From Chaetomium olivaceum (taxonomy: Eukaryota; Ascomycota; Sordariomycetes; Sordariales; Chaetomiaceae): a DNA stretch of 64,000 nucleotides. The notes beneath the pieces are model-generated. The model did no database searches. It was not told where the DNA came from and saw only the letters and a program-made list of their open reading frames with translations. The position numbers were made by a program, and so were the translations under genes. Location: contig JAYWVB010000038.1 in NCBI GenBank assembly GCA_039881045.1, positions 186,001-250,000 of the forward strand, in the 5' to 3' direction. Shown piece by piece: positions 35,401 to 48,089 of the stretch (positions are counted from its first letter, which is position 1; each line of letters begins with the position of its first letter).

Positions 35401-35897
35401 CGCTGACCAAGGCGGACATGATTGAATTTTTCAACGAATTCATCCACCCTAATTCGCCATTGAGGGCGAAGCTTGCTGTTTATCTCGAAGCCCAGGCCAA
35501 GAGTGACGTATCGACGAAGGAAATCTCGGAACTCATCAAGACCTTGGAGCTTGACTCGACGGCTGCTGGTAAGGCCGCGGCTGATCTCCAGGCCCGGCTG
35601 AGCGCGGCGGACCAAGATGTCAACAAGGAGGTGGCAGGCCTCCGGGATTACCTCCTCCACGATCTCAAGGTGCCGGAAGGCAAAATTGACGTGGCGGCCG
35701 AGGCATGGAAAAAGATCCACGCCGAGCATGGGCCCGGAAATGATGTCGTCAAGGATGCGGAACCGCCTTCGTCGAACGGAACAACCCCGGTCTTCATCGA
35801 CGACGTGCGGTCCTTCAGGGCAAGCCTTCCCGCTAGCAACGGGGCCAAGCCGCTGAGGGATCTGAGCGAGTATGAGGAACATGGCGCAAAGCTTTGA
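32428..35897 (+). CDS. STE23: STE23-type insulinase metallopeptidase (M16A), frame broken once
   Basis: Four exons: 32428-32682, 32741-33595, 33661-35297 and 35374-35897; about 1089 residues after one correction. The zinc-binding inverted motif HAVEH (residues 81-85) ends exon 1 and continues LLFMGNKKYP in exon 2; the third zinc ligand Glu is in ELRAVDSENKKN. Other family marks are SHIKSKGWANGL and RTKEQLGYIVYSG. Yeast Ste23 trims the a-factor precursor N-terminus and is the insulin-degrading-enzyme homologue, working in the cytosol or at organelle membranes. At 34282-34309 the frame of TLIVSCRSPV ends and resumes one base later as ATGSAAGRVKSRLFTDL; one surplus C near 34285 explains this. 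Without correction the protein would stop at 34341, losing its C-terminal half. All other family segments are present. Confidence 0.93.
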
Positions 35898-36945
35898 TTA
35901 TCCCCTGAACCGGGCGAGGTATTCATTTTAGGGGAACTAAAGGCTACATTACCTAGGAGAGGGGAGGGGAATTAGGAAAAGAGGAAGTAGCGCATGTTGA
36001 CAAGTCAACTCATAGAGGGGAGGAAGGCAAGACGAGATAGAGAGATTAGGGATTTATTTGCTTCGGCCACTGCAGTGCATTTGGAGGCAACCAAGAAAGA
36101 GAGAACTAATTAAGGTAATTGATTCTTGCGGTTGGGTACTTACATAATATGCTCAAAGGTTTTGGATTCAACGACCGCAACCTCCTCGTAGACACAAAGT
36201 AAACACGGTGTAACGTTATGTCATATCCCTGCCTTGTTTCAATGGAAGCTGACCGTCACAAAGTGAAAGCCAGGCACCAGCTGGAGGGGTCATTGCGAGG
36301 CTGACGGTGACAGGGCGGACCGCTGTCAGTGCGGCCATGCGTCGTGGGCGGGGCATCCGTGGCATGTGGATAGAATTTGAACCTCGAGGTTTGAGCGGTC
36401 AGCCACGAGTGCCAGGCCAGGTGTGAGCTGTGCCCACTCCGTCGTCCACAGTGCGAGAGGGTGACATGCTGGGATGAGGTGGGGCAGAGTTGAAGACGGG
36501 AAACCTGAGGGAGCAAGCCTAACTCTCAAGTTCTCCATGTGTAACCTGTTATGTTTGTCTGTCTCGTTCTGGTGTGCATTCATCTTTCAGAAGTTTATTT
36601 GTGATCTTGTCTATTCATTATCTTAGTTAAAACCGGAATTAGAACCCCCCTTCCCCTTAACAAGGAGCGGTTCCGTTACGAATTATACAAAGTACCGACC
36701 GACACTTTGAGTGCGGTCTAACTTCATTGTCTCCACCAGCAAACCCGCTAAAGCTGAGCGCCAAAAATACCGTGGGAAAGCGTTGATGTTGACACGGCCT
36801 TCACTTTCCCTCACCGGAAAAAAAAGCCGGGTTTAAAACTGTGCAACAGGTGCTTTTTGGTGGCCGCATGTTCATGTTGCACAGGCTTGCTTTTCAAGAG
36901 TTGGGTGTCACATTCATTCGAGAGACTCTTGGAGCATCTAAGTAA
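35898..36945. other. Intergenic region
   Basis: About 1 kb between the STE23 stop and the open frame of the UBP12-like gene. No supported gene. It should hold the UBP12-like promoter and perhaps an untraced first exon. Confidence 0.55.
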
Positions 36946-39900
36946 AATTGTCAACAAATCGAGAGGAAATGCGCCTGCGCATGCCGACGCCTCGCTTTGC
37001 CGCTCGCCTCTGACTCTGGATCGCCTTGTTGGTCCTGGGTCGCTGATGCACCGGCCGTTCGCCCCATTGCACCCTCCGTTGCTGCCGCTCCGTTACCGTT
37101 GCCGTCAGCCCGCCCGCGACTGCGCCTATCCTCTCCCAACGCTGTGACCAGCAGCACCTGGCCACCTCTTCTTCCGACTTCTTTTTACTCCTTCTTCGCC
37201 GCTGCCCACTTTCGTGCACCTTTCTCACCCTCGCTTAGCGACCAGGCATTCCTCGAGCTGCGCAGGCAGCTCGCCTTCACCACGTCTTCCCAAAAGAAAC
37301 GGAGGATTACTCGACAGTCGACCAGGGAGCACGACAAGTTCGAGGACTTGGTGCTGCCCTCCACCGAAGACGATAATAACGATCCCACCTTTTCCTTCTC
37401 TGCTGCCTCGACCTCCGACTTGGGCACACCCACTTTCCTCCGTGCCGACTCGCTCCCCGCCTCGGGTGTCCCACCCCGCCTTCAGAGCCAGGGCGCCTCC
37501 TTCGCCGACTCCCCGTCCTCGGCCGCGAGCTCCCCCTGTGCTGCCTCGGCCGACTTGTCGATCGATTTCGACCGGAACCCCGATCTCCTCGACGCCGGTT
37601 CGATCTCGCAGCTGCCGGAGTACGGGACAACAAGAGACCCGTCACCGGTCCACCAATCCGTTCGCCGAGCTTTAATGGGGGGCGCCGCCGATTTCCCCCA
37701 GCGTTCCTCCTCCCCCCTCAAGCGCCGGGCATCTAGCATGGAACCAGAACAGGATGCCGTGGATGCGAGGGAGGATGTGGATATGACTGCAGTTCCGGAT
37801 TCACAGAGGACGGAAACGGTAGAGGGGTCGAGCGAAGAGCAGGACCCAAATGGGATCGAGGAACCTCAGGTGTCCGTGGCTGATACGAAGAAGCCGGAAC
37901 TACCTCTGCGGACTGGTAATGCCGACTTTCTCTGGACATAGACTCGATCGTTTTTTTGGTGCTGACTTGCGAGAACAGATATCCCCCCGCTCGAGCAACA
38001 AATCAAGACCATCGAGACCCTCGTCAGCGCTTTCGCCGAGACACCCATAAAGGAGGGCGATGAGGCGTACCTTGTGTCTCGCCAATGGCTCGGCAGGGCC
38101 CAGGCTTTCGGCTCAGACACGAAGCACGCCAGCAAGGAAACCTCTGAGGTGTCATTAGGTCCTGTCGACAATTCGGATATTATTCAAGCCATCTTTACAG
38201 ACTCTGCCGGCGAACTCTGCGTCAAACTGAAGCCGGGCATGGGTACCGAGAACTTCGAGCTGTTTCCGAAAGACGCGTGGGATCTCCTCCTTTCATGGTA
38301 CGGTTTAGTCCCGGGGCAATCACCCATCATCCGCCTAGCCCACAATACGGCCCCGGATTCCGTGAGCATCCCGACTATCCAGTTCGAGTTCCATCCCCCG
38401 GTGTTTACCATCCACCGGTTATGGTCCGCGATCAGCCCCATTCCGATCGAACAGGAAATCAAGCTTAAGAAGCCTGCGCCTCCTGTTGTAGTTCAGAGCA
38501 CCTCGTTCGGTTACCACAACTTCTTGAAGCTGGCCAAGCAGCTCGCTGGCGTGGCGATCGACAAGAAAGTGCGCGTGTGGCGACTGCTCCAGACCATCCC
38601 GGCCACGGAGCCCGGATCCGAGCCGTCAGGAATCAAGACCCCGCCCGATTCGCCTGGCCGTGATCCGGAAATTCTTGCTGGCCCCCCCTCAATCCCCGGG
38701 GCCTGGCCAGAAATGCTTGTTGACGTGGACACATTTTTGAAGCTTGAGAAGGACGTTGACCGTGGCTTGGTGGATGCCGAGGATACTACTACCAACGCCA
38801 ACTACAACGGTAGGAAGAGTCTGGCATTAGTAGGCCTGGCCGTTGACCAGACACTTGTCCTGGACGAGCAGATCGACCGCGATGCCCACGTCTCCACCTA
38901 CAGGGGCAGCGCCATCAAGGACAAGGGGCTAGCACCCAGGGACAACTCCAACAGCCTCGTGGCGCTGCGAGGTAGCGGTAGCGGGCGCAGCAGCCCTGCA
39001 CCTCAAGGAGCACTGACTAGAGGCCGGGCCCAACAGAAGTCAGGCCGGACTCTGGGGTGTGTAGGCTTGCAAAATCTCGGCAACACCTGCTATATGAATT
39101 CGGCTTTGCAGTGCGTTAGGAGCGTCGAAGAGCTTACAAAATACTTTCTCACTCACGAAGCACACAAGGAGATCAATCCGGACAACCCTCTATCACACAA
39201 TGGCGAAGTCGCCGCTGCCTATGGGCGCCTACTGGAGGAGATTTACAAGGACCCGGCACCGGGTTCGATCGCACCCAGGCATTTCAAGGGCATAATTGGG
39301 AGGTATGCACCGGCCTTTTCCGGATATGGGCAACAGGACTCGCAAGAATTCCTCGGTTTCCTTCTTGACGGTCTCCAGGAGGACCTAAACCGGATCAAGA
39401 AAAAGCCGTATATCGAAAAGCCTGATTCTACAGACGAGATGGTCAACAACCCGGCAGCGGTCCGCGAGATGGCCGCGAAAGTCTGGGATATCACCAAAAA
39501 GAGGGACGACTCGGTCATTGCCGATTTATTCACCGGCATGTACAAGTCCACCTTGGTGTGTCCTGTTTGTGATAAAGTCAGCATCACCTTTGATCCCTTC
39601 AACAACCTCACACTACCACTCCCGGTGGCCAATGTCTGGTCCCACACTATCAAATTTTTTCCCCTCAACGACACACCCTTCGATATCGTGGTCGACCTCA
39701 ATAAGAACAGCAGCATTAGAGCGATGAAACAGTACATCTCTACGCGGGTCGGGGTTCCTACGGAGCGCCTGTTCGCGGGCGAAGAGTTCCACTCCAAGTT
39801 CTACAAGCTCTACGAAGACGGCTCTGCGGTTTCTGACGAGATCCAGAACAGCGACATCGTCGTTGTGCACGAAATCGAGGCGGCTCCCACCAACACCTCC

Positions 39901-42651
39901 GGGTCCAAGAAAAAGCAGGCCAAGAAGGAGCGACAGAGGTCACCCTCACGGGAACCGGACGACTCGTCTCCGACTGATGACCCGAGGCTGGAACGCATGC
40001 TCGTTCCCGTCCTCCATCGGATCGAGCCATCAGAACCTTCTGTCAAAAGGCGATTTGGCCGTAAGAATGCAGACGCTTCTCCTCCCCCGCACTTCATTAT
40101 CTTGACGCCCGATGAGGCTCGCGACATGGAAGCCATCCGCCGGAAGATCCTTGAGAAGGTTGCCACATATACCACCTGGCCCCAGCTGGCCTCGTATCGT
40201 GAAGATTCGGACGCTGCCGAGGCTACGGACTCGGAAATGATTAACAACACAGCATCAGACGTGGACTCTGCAGGCGATTCTAAAATTGTTGCCAAGTCGG
40301 TCGAGGGCGAGGACGATATGGTCGATGTCACGATGCGTGACGCTTCCGACGCGCGGAACGCTTCTGCCCCAGCGACGACTGAAGGGTAAGTTTTATATTA
40401 GATTTTGATTTATCAATGATAGTTACTAACTTGCTCATAAAGGTCGTCACAGATACTGCGGAGGCTCAACCACAGGCGGCCCAAATGGGTCAACCCGCTG
40501 GAATTTCTGGAGCCAGAGCTGCAAAATCTCTTTGGGTTGAGCTACTTCGCCGAGTCAGAAACACCCGTTCCAACCGGTTGGAACTCGACTACGGACGATG
40601 GCGTATTGCCTCCCTTGAGCTCCAGGCAACCCAAGGTTGCCGCCTCGGACGTTGAGATGCGCAGCCCTGAGCCGCTCGATGGTTCCGACGACAGCGGAAG
40701 CGAGAGGTCCGGGAGACTGCCCGCTTCTGTCGTCACTCGGATGGCTGAGGAGTCGAGCGACGACGATTCGGACTCTTCCAAGCACAAGGTTCGTGACACC
40801 CGCCGTGTGGGGAAACTCAAAATTGAGGTTGACTGACACATGCATCTGTATTTTAGAACCTGCAAGCACGATCCAACCAAGTAAGCGGTCGTGGCAAGAA
40901 GAAGGGCGGAAGACAGAAGACTTACGGCAAGAAGGGAAAGAAGCACTTCGACAAGCAGCAGCGTGGTGCCCGTTTCCGGCAGCAATCGACGATGCAGTCC
41001 CCCATTGAGGCTGAAGAGCTCCTCCCGAGTGGCGCTCTGATCGGCCTGGGCGAGGGTATCATGGTTGAGTGGAGCGAAGCTGCTTTTGACCGTGTCTTCG
41101 GTGGCACATCAGCCAACGAAAACCCGAACATGAAGACGTACCTCAAGGCTCCGGTATTGGAAGACCCGACTCTACAAGCCAAGCAGAAAGCACGGCAGCT
41201 TCGTAAGAAGCATGGCATTGCCCTGGACGACTGCTTGGACGAGTTCGAGAAAGAAGAGATCCTGTCGGAGCAAGATACCTGGTACTGCCCTCGCTGCAAG
41301 GAGCACCGCCGCGCCAGCAAGAAGTTTGATCTCTGGAAAACACCGGATATCCTAGTTGTCCATTTGAAGCGCTTCAGTTCTAGCGGTTGGAGGCGTGACA
41401 AGCTAGATATCCTCGTTGACTTCCCGGTGGAAGCGCTGGATCTGACAAAGCGTGTCATCGACAAGGAGGATGGGAAGGAGGAGATCTATGACCTGATTGC
41501 CGTGGATGACCACTGGGGCGGCTTGGGTGGTGGTCACTACACCGCATTTGCGAAGAACTTCGTCGACAACGAGTGGTACGAGTACAACGGTGAGTTGCCC
41601 CGCAAGATTACCATGCGCCATGTTTACGCCTGCTAACGTCTTTGGCTTTAGACGCCACAGTTACCAAGCAGAGAGACACGGCTCGGGTGGTGACATCGGC
41701 CGCATATCTCTTGTTTTACCGCCGTCGCTCGGCTACCCCCTTGGGCGGTCCCAAGTTCCAGGAAGTTTTCGACCGCTTCAACCAGGCGGGCCTCGATGAT
41801 GACATGTCGGAGTCGGGGGAAGGCCAGCGTCTCGGCCAAGGCTCATCCTCCCAGCGTGGATCGCCGAGCGCTTCGGCCGGAGCAGGTCTAGCTCTCCCTC
41901 GGGGTAACCGTGGCTGGGACAGCAGCAGACGCGCCGGGTCAGAACGGCCGTCATACCGCGGCGACGACGACGCCGACATGAGCACAACATGGAGCAACCA
42001 GGACACGCTGCACAATAGCATTGAAGGCGATGACGAAGGTATCGGTCTCTCGGAGGACTACGACACCACCGGCATGGTCGGCATGACGTCAGTCATCGGC
42101 CCCAGCAGCTGGAGTTTCGACAACCTCATCGAGACCAGCAAGCCCGGCTCCGAAGCCGGCGGCGACGACATCGCCAGCGACGTGGCCCAAAACGACGGCT
42201 CGTCCTTCAACGGCGAAATGACGGACGTCTTCGACGACGTCCCCGGCGTGGAGCACCTCCTGGACCAACCCGAGCCGGGCGCCGACTACCTTGAGCCGCC
42301 CGAGCCGACGTACCCGGGCGCGGACGGCACGGGCGAGTACAGCCTTCCGCCGCCGCCCTCGGCCGACACCCAGGACTTCATCAGCAAGCTGGCCGCCCAG
42401 TCGTGGGTCAAACAGCAGATCCACACCGTCCCGCCCGCGGGGGCGATAGCCTTGTCCTCCTCGACGATGACGACGACCGCGCCAGCGATAAGGTTGCCGA
42501 AATCCACATCGGCGACGGCGGCGACATGGACGGAGCTGCTGCTGCTGATGGTGATGATGCTGCTGCGCGCCCCGCTGCTGCGGATGCTGTGGATGCGGCG
42601 CCGGAGACTACGGCGGAGACTGCGGCGGGGGAGAAGCCGTCGTCGGCTTAG
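36946..42651 (+). CDS. UBP12: UBP12-type ubiquitin-specific protease with DUSP domain, start unresolved, frame broken once
   Basis: Exons: open frame to 37915, then 37979-40385, 40443-40788, 40857-41589 and 41652-42651, all GT..AG. The order is: disordered Ser/Pro N-terminus; DUSP domain (EGDEAYLVSRQWLGRAQAF); Cys box GLQNLGNTCYMNSALQC near 39060 with the catalytic Cys; zinc-ribbon pairs CPVC (near 39560) and CPRC (near 41285); and His box GGGHYTAFAKN near 41525. A long insert splits the catalytic core, as in yeast Ubp12. The enzyme removes ubiquitin from proteins in cytosol and nucleus. The frame opens after TAA at 36943-36945 but has no in-frame ATG until 37675, so a small upstream exon or a later start is likely. 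Near 42430-42441 one base seems missing: the frame switches to SLVLLDDDDDRASDK..AAGEKPSSA, a natural acidic tail ending at 42651. Confidence 0.92.
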
Positions 42652-45600
42652 TGCGGTGGCGGGGGTCCTTGGGGACGGCCCGGACGGCCTGGGAGCAGCG
42701 GCACTACTACTGCGTGTGAACCGGGACGGTCTGGTAGTGAAATCACGTTAGTGGGGACGGAAGCTGGCTGCCGGGAGGGGCCTTCTTCTTCGCATGGGCG
42801 GCCTGAGACTGGTGGGCTAGGTGCGCTTGAGGGGGGAGTAGAAGCGAAGAGCACTGGGTGTTGTTGCTGTTGTTGTCATTGGTTCTGTGGCGTTTAGGGT
42901 TTTGTTATTTTTCTTTCTTATTTTGCTTTTCTCTCGTGGGTCCCTTTCCCGGTCGTTGTCGTTCGTTCCCACCAGCCCGCATCATGTGTGACGCATGCAC
43001 TCTGGTGCAATAGGGGGGGGCCTTCGTCCGTCTTGAGACACAGGCCGGGACTATTATGCTGGTATTCCTTCACTTGGCCTATCGCGCATCTATCCGTCTA
43101 CCCACTATCTATCTCTTGGCCTGCCTGCCTACCTACCTACGCATCTACGTACTCGTTACATTACTTTTTGTTTTCCTCCGTGGTCATGATATTAGGGAAA
43201 CAACACACTTCTTCTGGCGAGGGGGCTAGGTGGCGGTTAGATGGAAGAAAGGGGTTGCATACATGCACTACTAGGTACCGTGCTGGTTAGTTTTAGGTTA
43301 GGGGGGATACGAAGGGGTGGTTCTACCGAATGATGATGACTGGAATGGGACATGGGGAATGGGTGATGTAGATAGATGGATGGATGGGCTGGTGGGTTAG
43401 TTATGCAATGAGGAGGGAGCCATGGATGGGTCCCGGCTGCGAAGGAGCACAGAGAGTGAGGGGTGGGGGCATAGGAGTACAAAAAGTAATTGATTGTAGA
43501 CTTCCTCTTCTTTTACCTCTCTTCTCTCTGGTTTGGCTGTCTCGCTGGGAAAGGGGGGGCGGTTGGTTGGAGTACCGTTGAATGGTTCATGGTCTCATGT
43601 GTGAATGTCAATACCGCTTGCCTGCTTGAATGCGGTGACGGGTTAGGGACTAACTAGTTGGAATTTGTAAACCCAGTCATCCACCCTTTGGATTCTCTCT
43701 CTTCATATAGGTACCTAGTTAATGCTATGCGTCTCCGCTGTCTAGTCATTGGCAGGCGTGATATATACGGTACCCATATATCTGTGTTGTTTCCGCAGTA
43801 CATGTTTCGTGGATTGGTTTGGTGTTTCCCAATCTCTATTGCATTCTTCCCCTAGGTTTCAGTCCTTGTGCTCTCACTACCCCAGATAGATAGATGTGTT
43901 TTTCTGTCATCGTCGAAGCATCGCATAACTGATCCACGCAACCGGAAACGTCAAGCCGTCTGTGACCAGGAATTCCTCGGGCGTGTGTGACAGGAGGTGG
44001 AGAGTGTTTTGGCTTTGAGATCTCCTGCGCATGCATCGCTTAGAAACACAAGGGTCTGTGACTGGTGATGCTCAGCTGTGGCGGTTAGCGGTTGTGCTTG
44101 TGTTTAGGAGCGAGACTGCACTGCATCACCGTCGGCCACCAGGGCCGGATCAACAGGACTGAAACGGTTGGGGCGATGGACTGGGTTATTTATAGGCTTT
44201 TTTGTGCATGTCTAGCTCTCCTCCGGGCGGCTTCGATTCGATACGACATGAGAAACATGATGGCGGTTGTTGCGAGTGGTTGGGGTGTCTCGTGTGTACG
44301 TACTACATTGGTCGGTCATTGAAACAGCTTGACTGAGATGTGATGTTTGCAGAGACACAACACGAAATGGAGAGTGACTCAGATGCAGCAGTGAAAGACA
44401 GGCAGCAGGCAGCACGAGATGGCGCGCGTAACCGACACACATGTATGTTTCGGAGTATTGTTCCTGTAAGTCAACTTTGGGGAAGAAGGGGGGACGAGGG
44501 ACTGGTTCTTCATCCTTACACAGTAGCCGTTCGACCTAGGGCTCCGACCTCATCGGCGACGGCGTCGGTTGCCGGGACCAGAAAAGCCGGGCCTCTGAAC
44601 GTCACTGTGGTCAAAGTGTTGATTTGTAAGGTAGATCAGTGCCGAGTGAGGTCTACCGAGTTCACCCCGCCGCATCGCACATGGAGCTGTGCCCCTGTGA
44701 TCAGTCGAGACGGCGCCCCATGATAGGCCCAATGTAGATTGGGCCTTATTTGAGCCGCTTGCGACTGAGCTGAAGCTTGTGCTGTTGGGGTGGCACATGG
44801 CAACGTCATTGGTGAGTGCGGGAAGGGCACTGGAGGCCGCAGAGAGGAAGCGGCACGGCTAAAAGCACATCGAGGGCGCAAGAAGGCGGCGGTCTTGGAA
44901 CGACGTTTCTACTTCGTACTTCGTGTGTGTATGATCGGTATCGAGTTATTCTTTAGCTAGTCTGATCTCATACACAGCGTATGCCTGTCGCCACCCGCCT
45001 GGAGTGCGAAGTCCTTGGTACACTACAACGCCGTGTAGTGGAGTGTAGCATACACTTTCTTCGGAGACAACATGGATGGCTCGGTGAGAGAGTGGTTTGT
45101 GGGGAATACCTGGGCTCGAACTGGGTAACTCCGCCGGGCGGCCGGCTGGAGGAGGCCGACTAACGCAGGGGTTCCCTCGCGGCAACGGTTGGGCGACTCG
45201 TGCACGTTTGCGCCATTCGTGGGGCCCTTGGCACGAGTACCGAATCTTGTTCGCCTGATCTGTCTGCTTCAAGAAGGCCCAAGACCGGGTGTGTCGTGTG
45301 GGGTGGCCAAGCCACGGAAGGATGTGCCCGTCTCGAACTCCCTGGGCCGGCCCTTTGTTCCATTTCCCCAAGACCATCGCCGGCCGAGGCCCGCCGCGGC
45401 CTTCTCCGGGCTGCGATGCCCGGTCCGCGATTGCGATGCCTCAATTGCTCGCCGCTCCGTCCCGGGTTAGCGTTAGGGCTGTCCGAGGGCCAGTGGGAGA
45501 GCTGCCATTGTGCCCCATGTGTAGTGGACATACTTATGCACGTACTGTGCCAATGATTGAAACGTGGAACGACAGACCTGGACACGTCGGACCTGGCCCG

Positions 45601-48089
45601 GACAGCTCGGGGGCTGGTAGCCCGTCTACTGCTGGTATCGATCTGCGTTTTGAGCCCGTGCTCCGGGCGCACAGGCACGGCTCGCAGCGTTTGGGTTCAG
45701 CCGAGTGTCGGCGACAGCGATGATCCTTTTGTGGTTCGGTAGGTTTGATCGTTTGGCGCTCATGCCGGTCCAGCGAGCCGCGAAACGCAAGACAGTGCGT
45801 TCCTCCTCCAACTAGGGAGTAGTTAGGGGCCCGTGTCCTCCACGATCCCCCCATTTCCCCGTTATTGATATTTTTTTTATGTTCATGTCAACACGACCGA
45901 TCTGCTGCAAGGAAAAAATCGTTAGGTTCTCGATATTTTTAGTCTTGGTGCGTGTTTTGTCTTTCGCTCAACAATTTGTCGAGTGTTCGTTAGTTATACT
46001 GACCAGCAAACAACGGCTGCTGAGCGACATGGTACATGTACATCTTCCCTGGGCTTTCGCTGGAGACGGAGAGTATTCCATCTGCACTGGACGAATCCCG
46101 TGTTAAAAGTCGAAACCCATCCCATCAATTTGCTTGCTGACTTCGTGGTTGAAATGGGTTGGTAGCTTGGTAACTCTGCGACCCCAGCCATTCTCCACAT
46201 CCCTGCCACGGGGCCCAATTTCGTCCGGCTTGCTTTCTCTCCCGAGTAAGATTCGCCCCCTGCTATCTTTGTCCGAGGATCATCTTCGTTGTTTCGATGC
46301 TGTCCGTCTCCGCAATGGCAGTCTTCGAACGAACACAAAAAGGGCCCGAGCGGGTGGGAGTGGGTGCGTGCAGCGCGGTGGTTCAGCACTTGGTAGCTTT
46401 TTGTGTGTGGTGCTGGCTAATAGCGGGGGTTTTATTGGTGTGCTGGGCATCCGGCACTGTGTTGGCGGTCGTTGCCCGCATTCCTGTGCTGCCCTCTTCT
46501 GAGCTCTCGGGGCGGGGACAGGCAGGCCGCACGCAGGCCTGGCACTTCCTGGCAACCCTGGGGCACGGGCGAGTCGAGGTTTTGGCCTTTGCAGTAGCGT
46601 GTTCGACGGGTTTTCGAGAAGGCAGCCAGAAGGCCAGGGGATGGCGAGATGGGCCAGTCAGAGTCCACCCCGGCTCTTCCTGAGATTGAACCTTTCCCGC
46701 CTGCGCAGCATGGCCCACCCTAACCGAGCAATTTCACTGGCTCCCGCCACCAAAAGGAGGGGGCGCACCCACACCTTCCGCGCTTCCCCCGATTGAACTG
46801 CCCCTTCCATGCTCCCTTCCATTTCGTGGTGTTCCACTGTTCCACTCACCCATTTCGTCCAACCCACCTGCCCAGCTGCCGCCTTCAACTTGTGTGCGTA
46901 GTGTGGGTGTCTTGAAGTGCCCGTGTGTGTGCGCCGAACACCTTGCGAGGTCCTTGCCTACCACCCTTCATCAAAACCCAAGACCAATCGTGGGAGACTT
47001 GCCTTTTTCTTTCCGCTCCAATTGCCCATTCGCATTCCCTCCTAGGGCTAAGTTACACTAGTGATAGCGAAAGACCGAATTCGCCCCATGGGTTCGAGCG
47101 CCCCGAGAGCAGGCGAGACCGAGGATTTGCTTGGTTCTTTCTTTCGAAGCACAAGCACCTTGCTTCCCCGATTCCATCATCCATTCGCTGGCATCCTTTG
47201 GTAGTTTTGTCCTCTACCCCTTCTGTCTGTTCTGTTCGAGTCCTAGACCCCGGACACTTCATTTCTGTCACAAGAGCGTCAAAACAAACCACTTTGGGAA
47301 TAAGCCTGACAACAGCACATGGCGTGTAATTTTTGTACCTTGGGCAGGTACCTTCCTTGCAGTACGTCCCACCTCCATCCCCTCTGGTTCCCTTTGCCTT
47401 CGTGCCTTCTAGCCTTCTTCCTTGCTGGTGCTGTCCCCCACCCCCCCCCCCCCCCCCTTCCCTTCCTTCATGCCTCGTCTCCACCTCCTGCTCCTTGCCA
47501 AATCCACACCTCCCTCTTCGCAAATCTTCTGACGAGCCAGTGCACCGAGACCCGGCGCTCTGGCTTTTGCGCAACTCTTTTCCGTCACCAGCGCTTCCTC
47601 CACGCATATCACGCACGTCACGCACGCTACGCACCACGCAACCTCCCGCAGCCCTATGCGCGCCAGGCCTAACCTTGCCGCAATAGACTATCCCAACCTC
47701 ATTTGACTTAACCTTCTTTATCCCGCCCGACCTTTGCGCCTTTCTTCGACACGGCGATTCAGGCCTAGTTCGGCCACGCGAAAGCCATACACGAAATATT
47801 TCCTCCGACTCGCCAATCCGTGCGCTCCCTAGCTTCCGTGACCGAAGCTAACTTCGACCCTGCTGCCGCGTCGCTATCCCATTTCCTTCAAGGAGAACCG
47901 CTCCTCGCCATTCCTCGACGAACGCGATCGGCGCCGACCTGCCGTCTACTCTTCGGCTTGGCCCGTACCACCGCCGGATACGTTCGCGAGCCCAGCAGTC
48001 GTATCCGGCCCCTGCCTGGCCCTCCGAACCCATAACCTCCGTGGCGGAAGCGTATCTGGTCGCAAGACCGGTCGCTTGTCAGGCCCACC
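42652..48089. other. Long gene-free region (5.4 kb), part probably 5' leader of the phosphodiesterase gene
   Basis: No supported gene. Tandem CTAC/TACC repeats near 43125-43150, GATG/GATA repeats near 43368-43386 and a poly(C) run at 47441-47457 are visible. From about 46.8 kb the sequence is pyrimidine-rich up to the phosphodiesterase start, consistent with a long leader or upstream introns. Open frames here are short and overlap on both strands. Confidence 0.55.
47441..47457. repeat. Poly(C) run of 17
   Basis: Homopolymer C run, about 630 bases upstream of the phosphodiesterase start codon; as-assembled length may be inexact. Confidence 0.8.

Noticed and set aside
44946..45678. Overlapping open frames of 143 and 172 codons on the minus strand
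   Set aside because: They overlap each other in different frames and plus-strand frames, with no domain; typical of stop-poor GC-rich sequence.
42652..48089. tRNA genes in the gene-free regions
   Set aside because: I looked for T-arm GTTCRANNC sequences with matching acceptor stems and found none that fold; a dedicated tRNA scan would settle it.
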